A stretch of 7,030 bases of DNA from Bacteroidales bacterium (GTDB lineage Bacteria > Bacteroidota > Bacteroidia > Bacteroidales > NBLH01). The notes beneath the pieces are model-generated. The model ran no database searches and was not told the DNA's origin. It saw only the letters and a program-made list of their open reading frames with translations. The translations under genes and the position numbers were made by a program. This document shows, one piece after another, positions 1-6,884 of the stretch. Position 1 is the stretch's first letter; every line of letters starts with the position of its first letter. The DNA lies in assembly GCA_027083715.1 (NCBI GenBank), contig JALWNR010000147.1:1-7030 (forward strand), written 5' to 3'.

Positions 1-264
1 GCCCGAATATATCATTATAGAGATTTACGTAAAAAAGAAGTGGATTTTATACTTGAAAGTTCCGATAATAAAATAATTGCTGTTGAAGTAAAAGCAAAAT
101 CAGAGATAAAACCCAAAGATCTTTCAGGCATTTTAAGTTTTGCTCAAAATTTTTCAGGGAAAGTATTTAGGGCTTTTGTTTTTTATTCCGGTAGAGAGTT
201 TATGCCAATGGCAAATAATGCCGGTTTAAGTATTTTTTTAATTCCATCTAAGATATTGATTTAG
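1..264 (+). CDS. C-terminal fragment of a DUF4143-type ATPase (5' end outside window)
   Basis: The reading frame is open from the first base and ends at TAG 262-264, giving the last 87 residues of a longer protein. The fragment has a basic start with Y-H-Y-R-D-L-R, then E13-V-D15-F-I-L-E, and after a short loop V-E29-V-K31-A-K. This E-x-D ... E-x-K layout is typical of the PD-(D/E)XK-like C-terminal domain (DUF4143) found in many bacterial and archaeal proteins with an N-terminal AAA+ ATPase domain. The later stretch R-A-F-V-F-Y-S-G also fits the usual family ending. The ATPase part with its Walker motifs would lie upstream and cannot be seen. A GTG at 40 is internal valine, not a start. The biological role of these ATPases is poorly defined; many lie in accessory or defence-rich regions. 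Family assignment is fairly secure, function is not. Confidence 0.8.
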   Translation, partial: ARIYHYRDLRKKEVDFILESSDNKIIAVEVKAKSEIKPKDLSGILSFAQNFSGKVFRAFVFYSGREFMPMANNAGLSIFLIPSKILI

Positions 265-339
265 AGTGTATTATTCTTTTCTTTTCTTTTTTTTGGAAAA
301 ATATCATTTTTTTTATCAGGGTAAAATAAATCGCTTGTG

Positions 340-385
340 TTATAGATATAAACACACAACAATTATTATGTGTTTATATCTATAA
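340..385. repeat. Perfect 17-bp inverted repeat upstream of the lipoprotein gene
   Basis: The left arm TTATAGATATAAACACA (340-356) and right arm TGTGTTTATATCTATAA (369-385) are exact reverse complements around a 12-base spacer. The right arm ends 20 bases before the ATG at 406. It could be an operator for a dimeric regulator or an RNA hairpin in the 5' leader. It is an unlikely terminator for the upstream gene because no T-run follows the right arm. The rest of the 265-405 gap is T-rich, with a small all-A/T hairpin at 297-311, and I see no exact TAnnTTTG promoter element there. Confidence 0.8.
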
Positions 386-405
386 ACCGATTTATAAATT
401 AAAAA

Positions 406-1530
406 ATGAAAATCATGAAAAAGTTAAGTTTTATTTTATCGTTTGTTTTTGTAGCAAGTCTTTTCTTTACATCTTGTGAGGGAGATAATGCAAAACCGGA
501 GGAGCAGAACATTGTTCCTGAAACCCTTACCGTTGATATTCCTTCATCATTAAGCAGTGCTTCTACTGTTAAAAGTACTACAGGTGATATTCCCGAAGGA
601 AATGAACTCTATGAGCACATGCGTACGTTTATTCATGCAGGTGATGAGGCTGCGCAAATTGTAGAAGCTATTATTACTACTATTCGTACCTATAATTTAA
701 GTGCAGAGATGAGTTTCAGCTATGACAGTGATGATGACGGACGTTCAAAAAATGTTGTTATTACGGCTAATTCTGAATTTGAAGGTACTACTTGGGACTG
801 GCAAATGAATATTACCGATGCGGATTCGGAAGGTAATGATGATGGCGGTATGGCCATGCAAATATTCTGGAATACTGGTACTGTTAAAGGTATTTCAATT
901 ATTAAACCTTATAATCTGGATAGAAATACAGAACAAATGTTTACACATGCCATGTTCCGAATTGATTATAGCGAAGCCGGCGAAAACGGATACGAACAAG
1001 AAATGACTGTATATATTTCAGATATAAGTTTACCCGAAGCAAGTGTTGAACCTTATGCTATGCAAACAATGAAAATGACTGTGGGTAAAAAAGGAAATGT
1101 TGTTGAAGTTTACGGTAATACAAATCACCCAAATGCCAGCATTGGTATGAATACACGAGGAGTTAACTGGGCTTTTGTTGCTGCCGGTACTGTTGATACT
1201 GATTTAGGTGTTGCAGAAGTAGGTTTGCCGCCAAGTGATTTAGGTGAAAGAAACAGAGAAACTATTTTGGGAACTTATTCTTTATACAATGTTCTTGAAG
1301 CAGAAGTATTAAAATGGTATCCTGATGCAACTCCGAATTTATTAGCAATATATTTACAAAATGCTACAGCACCTGCTTATTTTAATGCAAACGGATTTGT
1401 AGCAGCAGGCACAGCACCTAATTTTGATTATGGTGATTTAGATCAGGCTATTGAGCAATTAGTTCCATATATGCCACTCGAAGTTTCAAACCTTAAACTT
1501 GAGTTCAAAGCAAATGTAACAGTGAAGTAA
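406..1530 (+). CDS. Predicted lipoprotein, family not recognised
   Basis: I do not recognise this 374-residue protein. It starts with a lysine-bearing N-terminus, a hydrophobic core (about residues 7-21) and a lipobox F-T-S-C with Cys24, so it should be processed by signal peptidase II and anchored in a membrane. The acidic stretch just after the cysteine (E-G-D) resembles Bacteroidota lipoprotein export signals, so surface exposure is possible. The mature part is acidic, with an Asp/Ser/Gly-rich patch at 107-113 and again near 138-148, and alternating hydrophobic/polar segments that suggest beta structure. F-V-A-A-G-T occurs twice (257-262 and 331-336) but with different codons, so it is not a recent DNA duplication. 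No membrane segment follows the signal. ATG 415 is an equally plausible start and gives the same lipoprotein with M-K-K at the front. The gene stands alone: 141 bases separate it from the upstream gene and 196 from tetR. A strong inverted repeat lies just before it. Confidence 0.85.
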   Translation: MKIMKKLSFILSFVFVASLFFTSCEGDNAKPEEQNIVPETLTVDIPSSLSSASTVKSTTGDIPEGNELYEHMRTFIHAGDEAAQIVEAIITTIRTYNLSAEMSFSYDSDDDGRSKNVVITANSEFEGTTWDWQMNITDADSEGNDDGGMAMQIFWNTGTVKGISIIKPYNLDRNTEQMFTHAMFRIDYSEAGENGYEQEMTVYISDISLPEASVEPYAMQTMKMTVGKKGNVVEVYGNTNHPNASIGMNTRGVNWAFVAAGTVDTDLGVAEVGLPPSDLGERNRETILGTYSLYNVLEAEVLKWYPDATPNLLAIYLQNATAPAYFNANGFVAAGTAPNFDYGDLDQAIEQLVPYMPLEVSNLKLEFKANVTVK

Positions 1531-1541
1531 GCATAATTTAC

Positions 1542-1564
1542 TGTTGGAAATCTAACATTTATTT
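1542..1564 (+). terminator. Possible intrinsic terminator of the lipoprotein gene
   Basis: TGTTGG (1542-1547) can pair with CTAACA (1552-1557) across an AAAT loop, with one G-T wobble. TTTATTT follows directly, and the stop codon lies 12 bases upstream. The position is right for a terminator of the lipoprotein transcript, but the stem is short and the T-tract is interrupted. Confidence 0.35.
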
Positions 1565-1616
1565 GAAGTGGGTATTTTATGGTACAGCGTTTTTTTTTTG
1601 TGTTTATGCAAAAGGA

Positions 1617-1650
1617 AATACGAAAATTCGTATTGTTTTATAAGTTTTTT
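1617..1650 (+). terminator. Palindromic hairpin with downstream T-tracts, possible terminator
   Basis: AATACGAA (1617-1624) and TTCGTATT (1627-1634) are perfect 8-bp arms around AA; a real hairpin would probably have about 6-7 pairs with a larger loop. GTTTTA and then a T-run to about 1651 follow. A separate T10 run lies at 1590-1599 with no good stem before it. This could be a backup terminator separating the lipoprotein gene from the efflux cassette. Being nearly symmetrical, it could also be a protein-binding site. Confidence 0.35.
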
Positions 1651-1687
1651 TAGAAAAAAATTGTTTAAATGAAAAACTTTGTTTTTA

Positions 1688-1716
1688 TTTGTGTAGTGAA
1701 TATTCACTCACATTTG
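1688..1716 (+). promoter_or_regulatory. Candidate Bacteroidota-type promoter for tetR and the efflux cassette
   Basis: TTTG at 1688-1691 is followed 17 bases later by CACATTTG at 1709-1716. The second element matches the Bacteroidota -7 consensus TAnnTTTG at all fixed positions except the first base, and the first fits the -33 TTTG. Transcription would start near 1723, leaving only a few bases before the ATG at 1727, so the leader would be very short. The palindromic operator fills the spacer, which supports the placement. T-rich DNA yields such matches easily, so this is tentative. Confidence 0.35.
1695..1708. promoter_or_regulatory. Candidate TetR-family operator (14-bp perfect palindrome)
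   Basis: AGTGAATATTCACT is a perfect palindrome whose right end is 18 bases before the tetR start. GTG at 1691-1693 and CAC at 1709-1711 extend the symmetry if one base is bulged. TetR-family dimers commonly bind palindromes of this size next to their own genes. No second full copy was found elsewhere in the window, including the 72-base gap before the TolC-like gene. The likely arrangement is therefore one operator controlling tetR and, by read-through, the downstream transporter genes. Confidence 0.6.
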
Positions 1717-1726
1717 TGTTGAGATT

Positions 1727-2311
1727 ATGTTTGAAGAGTTTACAAAACGCCAGGAAGAAATAATAAAGGTTTCTTTGAAACTACTATCAGAAAAAGGAAT
1801 TCAAGGATTAACCATAAAAAATATTTCGAAAGAAATAGGAACCGTCGAGTCTGCTATTTACAGACATTTTTCAGGGAAAAAGCAAATATTGCATGCAATA
1901 TTTGATATATTAAAGAAAAATTCATTACCTGAAAATTACTCAGAAAATGAGAACACACTATACCAAATAGAAAAAACATTAAAAAAGCATCTTCAAACTT
2001 TTGCATCATTTCCTGTATTGGTTACTGTATTTTTTTCCGAAGATTTATTTTATGCTGATAATATTTTGGCAGAAAAAATTAAAGAAATGTCAAAAGACAG
2101 TTTAAATAAAATGAAAGAAATTATAAAAAACGGACAAAAAAAAGGAGAATTACGCGCTGACGTAAGTCCTGAACATTTAACTTCTGTCATATCAGGAACT
2201 TTTAAAATTTTTATAAAACAATGGAAAATGTCAAATTATTCTTTTAACCTTTTAGAAAAAGGTAACGAGTTAATTAATTCAATAAAATTACTCATCAAGC
2301 CTTGTGTATAA
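1727..2311 (+). CDS. TetR/AcrR-family transcriptional regulator
   Basis: This 194-residue protein has normal length for the family. The N-terminal part (about residues 8-55) holds the TetR DNA-binding domain: a first helix with R-Q-E-E-I-I, the G-I-Q-G-L-T turn, then the helix-turn-helix T29-I-K-N-I-S-K-E-I-G to Y45-R-H-F, followed by K-K-Q-I-L. The rest is helical, basic and poorly conserved, as expected for a ligand-binding and dimerisation domain, so the inducer cannot be predicted. ATG 1727 is chosen because it leaves the usual short N-terminal arm before helix 1. The gene comes first in a same-strand run with the TolC-like channel, adaptor, permease and ATPase, 72 bases before the next start. 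A perfect palindrome just upstream suggests autoregulation. The most likely job is to repress the exporter until a substrate or stress signal releases it, which is inferred from context. Confidence 0.93.
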   Translation: MFEEFTKRQEEIIKVSLKLLSEKGIQGLTIKNISKEIGTVESAIYRHFSGKKQILHAIFDILKKNSLPENYSENENTLYQIEKTLKKHLQTFASFPVLVTVFFSEDLFYADNILAEKIKEMSKDSLNKMKEIIKNGQKKGELRADVSPEHLTSVISGTFKIFIKQWKMSNYSFNLLEKGNELINSIKLLIKPCV

Positions 2312-2383
2312 TCTAATTTATCCTCATATACCGGACAAAAAACAAATAGATAAATAATTAAAAATTGAAAAGATAAAATAAAT

Positions 2384-3694
2384 ATGAAGCAACTCATTAT
2401 AATATTATTAATGTACTTAAGCTTTCAAGCTGTAAATGCCCAAGAACTGTATTTCAACAATCTGGATTCTCTCTTGATTTATGCCGAGGACAACAGTATG
2501 ACCATAAAAAATATGGAACAAAACACTTTAATCGCAAAATGGCAAAAAATTGCAGCACAAGCAGGAATCGTAAATTTCAGAATGCAGACTAATTTTAGCA
2601 TGACCGATAATATTGAATTGCCTGTAACTTATTTACCGGGCGAAGCCTTTGGTGGTGAACCGGGCACTGTTAAAGAAGTTACAACCGGACAAAAATATAT
2701 TACAAACCTTAATATTATGCCCCAAATAGATCTTATTAATCCGACAAATTGGGCAAAACTAAGAAGTGCAAAAGTCGGCTCAGAGCTTACAAATGTCAGT
2801 AATCTTATTGCAAAAAAAACATTATTTGAATCTATATCGGCAGCCTATTATAATATTGTTTCATTACAAGAGCAAGTTGAAATTACGAAAAAAACATTAT
2901 TAACAGCAGATTCTCTATTGATAAATATTCAAAATAAGTATAATCAAGGAATTGTACGTTTGCAAGATTTGAATGATACAAAAATTAACAAACTAACAAC
3001 TGCTGATAAATTATTTCAACTAAAAAAAACATTAGAACAGCAATATTACAGTTTGAAAATTTTATGTGATATCCCCGAAACAACAAAAATTACTATTAAA
3101 GAAAAACCGGATTATGATAATCAATATATTCCTGATTTAGTAACGGATAATCAACTAAAATACGAACAATCGCTTTTAGAAATAGAAAAAGCACAGGCAG
3201 AAGTAACACAAAACCAATATATGCAGTTCCCTGTTGTCTCACTTGTTTTTTATGATGCTTGGCAACAAAACAGCAATAATTCTTTTTTCGACAATAGAGC
3301 TGATTGGATTAATCCTAAGTACATAGGCTTGAAAATAAGTTTGCCGTTTCCGAATATAAATGCATTTACACAAACAAAAACGGCAAAAATCAATAAAACA
3401 ATTTCGATACAAAATGCAGAACACACAAAATTGCAAAACGATTTTGAAAATAAGCAGATGAAACTGGATTATGAAAAAGCCTATTCACAATTGGAAACTG
3501 CAAGGCAAATTAAGGAATTGAAAGAACAAAATTATACCTTGGCATTAAACCAATTTAATGAAGATATTTTATCTTCCGATAAATTACTTATTGCTTTTAA
3601 TGATATGCTTGTTAGCCGATTAAATTACAGCAGTGCGCTTGCCGATTTATTGTACGCCGTATCTAAAATTAATATAAACAATAAAGTTAAATAA
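2384..3694 (+). CDS. TolC-family outer-membrane efflux protein
   Basis: The 436-residue product begins with a signal peptide (K2, hydrophobic residues 4-14, probable cleavage after A-V-N-A at residue 19, mature start Q-E-L). Its pattern is that of outer-membrane efflux proteins: two long helical repeats rich in Q, K, N and E (about 140-225 and 330-430) separated by shorter strand-like parts. The Y-x-x-G-I-V-x-L-Q-D-L segment near 186-196 is the usual turn of the first helical hairpin, with F-N-E-D-I-L-S-S-D-K-L-L as its counterpart near 391-402. Three such chains would form a beta-barrel with a periplasmic tunnel that opens to the outside. There is no lipobox, so the channel is not lipidated. 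The adaptor gene starts 66 bases downstream on the same strand, which fits co-transcription and assembly into one export complex. The exact subfamily and substrate are unknown. Confidence 0.9.
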   Translation: MKQLIIILLMYLSFQAVNAQELYFNNLDSLLIYAEDNSMTIKNMEQNTLIAKWQKIAAQAGIVNFRMQTNFSMTDNIELPVTYLPGEAFGGEPGTVKEVTTGQKYITNLNIMPQIDLINPTNWAKLRSAKVGSELTNVSNLIAKKTLFESISAAYYNIVSLQEQVEITKKTLLTADSLLINIQNKYNQGIVRLQDLNDTKINKLTTADKLFQLKKTLEQQYYSLKILCDIPETTKITIKEKPDYDNQYIPDLVTDNQLKYEQSLLEIEKAQAEVTQNQYMQFPVVSLVFYDAWQQNSNNSFFDNRADWINPKYIGLKISLPFPNINAFTQTKTAKINKTISIQNAEHTKLQNDFENKQMKLDYEKAYSQLETARQIKELKEQNYTLALNQFNEDILSSDKLLIAFNDMLVSRLNYSSALADLLYAVSKININNKVK

Positions 3695-3760
3695 ATAATA
3701 TCTGCTAATTTGCTAAAAATAGCACCAAAAGAACTTTTTGAACTTAATAAAATATATAAA

Positions 3761-4861
3761 ATGAAAAAAGGAACCGCATTATTACTTCTAATAACAAGTT
3801 TAATAGCATTAAACTCATGTAATAAGAATAAAACAAAAATTACACCGATAAGAAAAGATATAACCGAAACGGTTTTTGCTTCGGGTGTTCTTGTTCCGGA
3901 AGATCAGTATAACCTCACTTCATTAACCGAAGGCTATATTACAAAACTTACTTTTGAAGAAGGAGATTTGGTAAAAACCGGTGAATTATTAGCTGTTGTT
4001 GATAATAAACAGAGTTTAATAAATGCACAAAGTGCCGAAGATTTGTATAAAATTGCTTTGGAAAATGCAAAACCGGATGCTCCGGCATTGAAACAAGCAA
4101 AAATTAATCTTGAATTGGCAGAACAAAAACTTGCACAAGATAAAAAACAATTAGAGCGGTATAAAAAACTGTATGATTTAAAAAGTGTTTCAAAACTGGA
4201 ATATGAAAATGTTTTGTTGGCTTACGAAAGTTCAAAAACTAATTATTTATCGGCAAAAGAAAATTATCGTTTTCAAAAACAACAAGCCGATCAGCAATTA
4301 ATTATTCAGCAATCGCAAAAAAATGTAAATCTTGTTTCTGAACAATACAACAATATAAAAGCAGTAATTGGTGGAAAAGTTTATAAAAAAAATAAAGAAG
4401 TTGGCGATTATGTCAGAAGAGGCGATGTTATTGCTGTAATTGGAAACCCAGACTCTTTGTACGCATTACTTAATGTGGATGAAAGTAATATTTCAAAAGT
4501 AAAATTAAAACAAGAAGTAATAATTGAGCTAAACACACAAAAAGGAAAACCGTATCGTGGAATTATCAGCGAAATATATCCTGCTTTTGATGAACAATCA
4601 CAATCGTTTTATTGTAAGGCGGTGTTTACCGATTCTTTGGATTTTAAAATTTCAGGTACTCAATTGCAAAGTAATATCATTATTCAAAATAAAAAAAATG
4701 TTTTGGTTATTCCACGCGATTATCTCGGATACGGCAATAAAGTAATGCTTAAAGATTCCGGTGAAATTGTTATAAAAACAGGTTTTATATCTACCGAATG
4801 GGTAGAAATTCTTGACGGCTTAAACGAAAAATCAGTTCTTTTACCCATAAATACAAAATAA
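3761..4861 (+). CDS. Lipidated membrane-fusion (periplasmic adaptor) protein, HlyD/MacA/AcrA-like
   Basis: The frame is open from a TTG at 3710, but ATG 3761 is the better start. It begins a clean lipoprotein signal (M-K-K, hydrophobic 5-17, lipobox L-N-S-C with Cys20) and gives 366 residues; the extra 17 residues would bury that signal. The domain order matches adaptor proteins: first lipoyl half (about 52-84, with E-G-Y-I-T-K-L and E-G-D-L-V-K-T-G), a long coiled-coil hairpin (about 86-198), second lipoyl half (about 199-232, with G-D-Y-V-R-R-G-D-V-I-A-V-I-G), beta-barrel (about 233-310) and membrane-proximal domain to the end. At the hairpin tip, R133, L137 and S144 keep the spacing of the R-L-S triad that contacts TolC in AcrA. 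The protein probably links the permease to the outer-membrane channel from the outer face of the inner membrane. The gene ends in tandem stops TAATAA, 7 bases before the permease start. Confidence 0.9.
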   Translation: MKKGTALLLLITSLIALNSCNKNKTKITPIRKDITETVFASGVLVPEDQYNLTSLTEGYITKLTFEEGDLVKTGELLAVVDNKQSLINAQSAEDLYKIALENAKPDAPALKQAKINLELAEQKLAQDKKQLERYKKLYDLKSVSKLEYENVLLAYESSKTNYLSAKENYRFQKQQADQQLIIQQSQKNVNLVSEQYNNIKAVIGGKVYKKNKEVGDYVRRGDVIAVIGNPDSLYALLNVDESNISKVKLKQEVIIELNTQKGKPYRGIISEIYPAFDEQSQSFYCKAVFTDSLDFKISGTQLQSNIIIQNKKNVLVIPRDYLGYGNKVMLKDSGEIVIKTGFISTEWVEILDGLNEKSVLLPINTK

Positions 4862-4868
4862 TAAACAC

Positions 4869-6104
4869 ATGAAATTTAAAGTCAATACAGATATTGCTTT
4901 AACCCACTTACTTACCCGAAAAAAGCAAACATTTATTGCTTCTTTGGGAGTTACCGTAGGTATCGGAATTTTTATCTTTATGATATCCTTGGTTGTGGGG
5001 TTTAATAAAGATTCCGATGAAAGCATTTTTAAATCAGTTCCGCATTTAAGAATTTATTATGAAGATGAGATTTGTAAATCTTTGGTTCCCGAAAAAGATT
5101 CAAGTTATTTGCCGGTTATTATAAACCCTAAAATTTCAAATCTTTCAAATAATCTGATAAATCCTGATAAATTGATTTTAGATTTAAAAAATCAACCGGA
5201 TGTAGTGAATGTTACCCAGCAAGTTTCAGTTAATATTTTTTATAATAACGGAAAATCCCAAATTAACGGAATCACTTCGGGAGTGGATATTATTGAAGCC
5301 AATGCTATGTTTGATATAGAATCGACTATGTTGGCAGGTGATATTCGTGATTTGCTCACAACTCCTAACGGAATTATAATTGGAGTAGGAATTGCCGATG
5401 ATTTAAACATTCAAATTAATGATTATATCAGCATCATTTCATCAATAGGTGTTGGGAAAGTTCTAAAAGTTGTAGGCATTTTTAAAACAAGTAATTCATC
5501 GGTTGATGATACAAAATCGTATATTAATTTGGCAATAGCACAACAATTATTAAAGCAAAGTTCAAGCTATGTTACCGATATTTATGTAAATATCACCGAT
5601 CCGAACAAGGCACCTAAATATTCAGCAAAATTTTCTGCACTGACAGGTTACAGGGCAGAAGACTGGCAGTCGGCAAACGAATCGACAATGGCAAAAAAAC
5701 AAACTCGAAAAGTTATGTTTGGTTCCATATCTTTTGCCATATTGCTGGTTGCTGCATTTGGTATTTACAACATCATTAACATGACCATTAAAGAAAAAAT
5801 GAACGATATTGCCATATTAAAAGCAACAGGCTTTTCAGGGAAAGATGTGATGAATATTTTTATAAAAGAAACATTGATAATGGGTGTTTTCGGAACAATC
5901 TTGGGCTTATTATTGGCAACGGTTTTGATTCAGGCACTCAGTAAAGTCTATGTTGGAGGAGATGTAGGGTATTTCCCGATAGATTTTGAACGAGATATAT
6001 ACATTGCAGGAGCAATTATCGGAATGCTTATTACCTTAGCTGCCGGATATATACCGGCACGCAATGCTGCAAGAGTTGACCCGATAGAAATATTTAAAAA
6101 ATAA
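4869..6104 (+). CDS. ABC transporter permease, MacB/LolC/LolE (FtsX-like) type
   Basis: This 411-residue membrane protein has the typical four-helix layout: TM1 at about 21-44 after a short basic N-terminus (T-R-K-K-Q), a large periplasmic domain at about 45-282, then TM2 (283-305), TM3 (335-357) and TM4 (377-397). The end A-R-N-A-A-R-V-D-P-I-E-I-F-K matches the conserved C-terminus of MacB/LolC/LolE permeases. The loop after TM2 (K-E-K-M-N-D-I-A-I-L-K-A-T-G) is the conserved cytoplasmic coupling segment that contacts the ATPase. No ATPase domain is fused, unlike classical MacB. With one permease gene present, a homodimer is likely. MacB-type pumps act on substrates already in the periplasm, while LolCDE removes lipoproteins from the inner membrane. 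The TolC and adaptor neighbours favour an exporter here. The stop shares one base with the ATPase start (TAATG), indicating translational coupling. Confidence 0.9.
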   Translation: MKFKVNTDIALTHLLTRKKQTFIASLGVTVGIGIFIFMISLVVGFNKDSDESIFKSVPHLRIYYEDEICKSLVPEKDSSYLPVIINPKISNLSNNLINPDKLILDLKNQPDVVNVTQQVSVNIFYNNGKSQINGITSGVDIIEANAMFDIESTMLAGDIRDLLTTPNGIIIGVGIADDLNIQINDYISIISSIGVGKVLKVVGIFKTSNSSVDDTKSYINLAIAQQLLKQSSSYVTDIYVNITDPNKAPKYSAKFSALTGYRAEDWQSANESTMAKKQTRKVMFGSISFAILLVAAFGIYNIINMTIKEKMNDIAILKATGFSGKDVMNIFIKETLIMGVFGTILGLLLATVLIQALSKVYVGGDVGYFPIDFERDIYIAGAIIGMLITLAAGYIPARNAARVDPIEIFKK

Positions 6105-6799
6105 TGGAAAAAGACAGACAAATAATTCTCAGAGCAGAAAATTTAGTAAAATATTACTATGAGCCGGTTAAATTTAAGGCTTTAAAATCAATTTCTTTTA
6201 AGGTTTATAAAGGAGAATTTTTATCGGTTGTAGGAAAATCAGGTTGTGGAAAAACAACCATGATGTATATTCTTTCGACGATGGATACTGATTATGAAGG
6301 TGAATTGTTTATTTCGGGAGAAAAAGTTACCGGCAAAAAAACAGATTACCTTGCGGCTATCAGAAATAAAAATATCGGTTTTGTATTCCAGTTTCATTAC
6401 TTGTTGCCTGAATTTACCTGTTTGAAAAATGTTATGATTCCGGCATTAAAATTAAATAAATTTTCTTACGAAGAAGTTGAACAAAGAGCTTATGAAAAGC
6501 TTGCACTTCTTGGAATAAAAGAACAAGCATTAAAACAGGCTTCTAAAATATCGGGAGGACAACAACAAAGGGTTGCCATAGCAAGAGCTTTGATAAATGA
6601 CCCTAAAATTATTATGTGCGATGAACCTACGGGAAATTTGGACAGTAAAAATACAAATATTGTTGTAGATATGTTTAGCCAATTGGCAAAAGATTACGGA
6701 CAAACAATTATTGCCGTAACCCACGATAAAGATTTTGCCGACCGATCAAGCAGAACGATGGAAATGCGTGATGGCGAAATATTAAGTCATGGGTGGTAG
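6104..6799 (+). CDS. ABC transporter ATP-binding protein, LolD/MacB class
   Basis: The 231 residues form a single complete nucleotide-binding domain with every key motif: A-loop region near Y17-Y19, Walker A G44-K-S-G-C-G-K-T-T52, Q-loop glutamine Q96 in F-V-F-Q-F-H-Y-L-L-P, signature I149-S-G-G-Q-Q-Q-R, Walker B I169-I-M-C-D-E174 with the catalytic glutamate, D-loop G-N-L-D180, and switch histidine H207 in V-T-H-D-K. The F-Q-F-H-Y-L-L-P-E-F-T stretch and the length are typical of LolD and the MacB ATPase domain. It should bind and hydrolyse ATP as a dimer under the upstream permease and power export. It is the last gene of the cassette and overlaps the permease stop by one base. No motif is missing, so it should be active. 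Class assignment is secure; whether the cargo is a drug, peptide, lipid or lipoprotein cannot be read from it. Confidence 0.95.
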   Translation: MEKDRQIILRAENLVKYYYEPVKFKALKSISFKVYKGEFLSVVGKSGCGKTTMMYILSTMDTDYEGELFISGEKVTGKKTDYLAAIRNKNIGFVFQFHYLLPEFTCLKNVMIPALKLNKFSYEEVEQRAYEKLALLGIKEQALKQASKISGGQQQRVAIARALINDPKIIMCDEPTGNLDSKNTNIVVDMFSQLAKDYGQTIIAVTHDKDFADRSSRTMEMRDGEILSHGW

Positions 6800-6808
6800 G
6801 TAATTTGC

Positions 6809-6827
6809 TGTGGATAAGTTAATTAAC
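6809..6827. other. DnaA-box-like 9-mer joined to a 10-bp palindrome
   Basis: TGTGGATAA at 6809-6817 is the reverse complement of the E. coli DnaA-box consensus TTATCCACA. It abuts GTTAATTAAC (6818-6827), a perfect palindrome, just after the ATPase stop. A single box is not an origin, and I found no cluster of boxes, so chance is a serious alternative. Confidence 0.3.
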
Positions 6828-6884
6828 CCGCAAAATTCACCGCTTTTGTTATGATTATACCACAATATATTTATTATCAATGCG

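Noticed and set aside
257..314. T-rich tract after the DUF4143 gene as a terminator
   Set aside because: The only nearby stem (297-311) is made entirely of A-T pairs and is too weak to call.
818..1006. Second plus-strand frame inside the lipoprotein gene
   Set aside because: It is fully nested in the lipoprotein gene in another frame, and the product has no domain or signal.
1590..1599. T10 run as an intrinsic terminator
   Set aside because: No convincing stem directly precedes it; the bases before it pair only weakly. The hairpins at 1542 and 1617 are better candidates.
3239..3436. Minus-strand open frame of 65 codons inside the TolC-like gene
   Set aside because: It lies wholly within a well-supported gene, is rich in Cys, Phe and Ile as expected for the shadow of helical Lys/Gln coding sequence, and has no leader or recognisable motif.
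6530..6724. Minus-strand frame opposite the ATPase signature and Walker B region
   Set aside because: The plus strand there encodes the invariant ABC motifs, so the reverse frame is a by-product.
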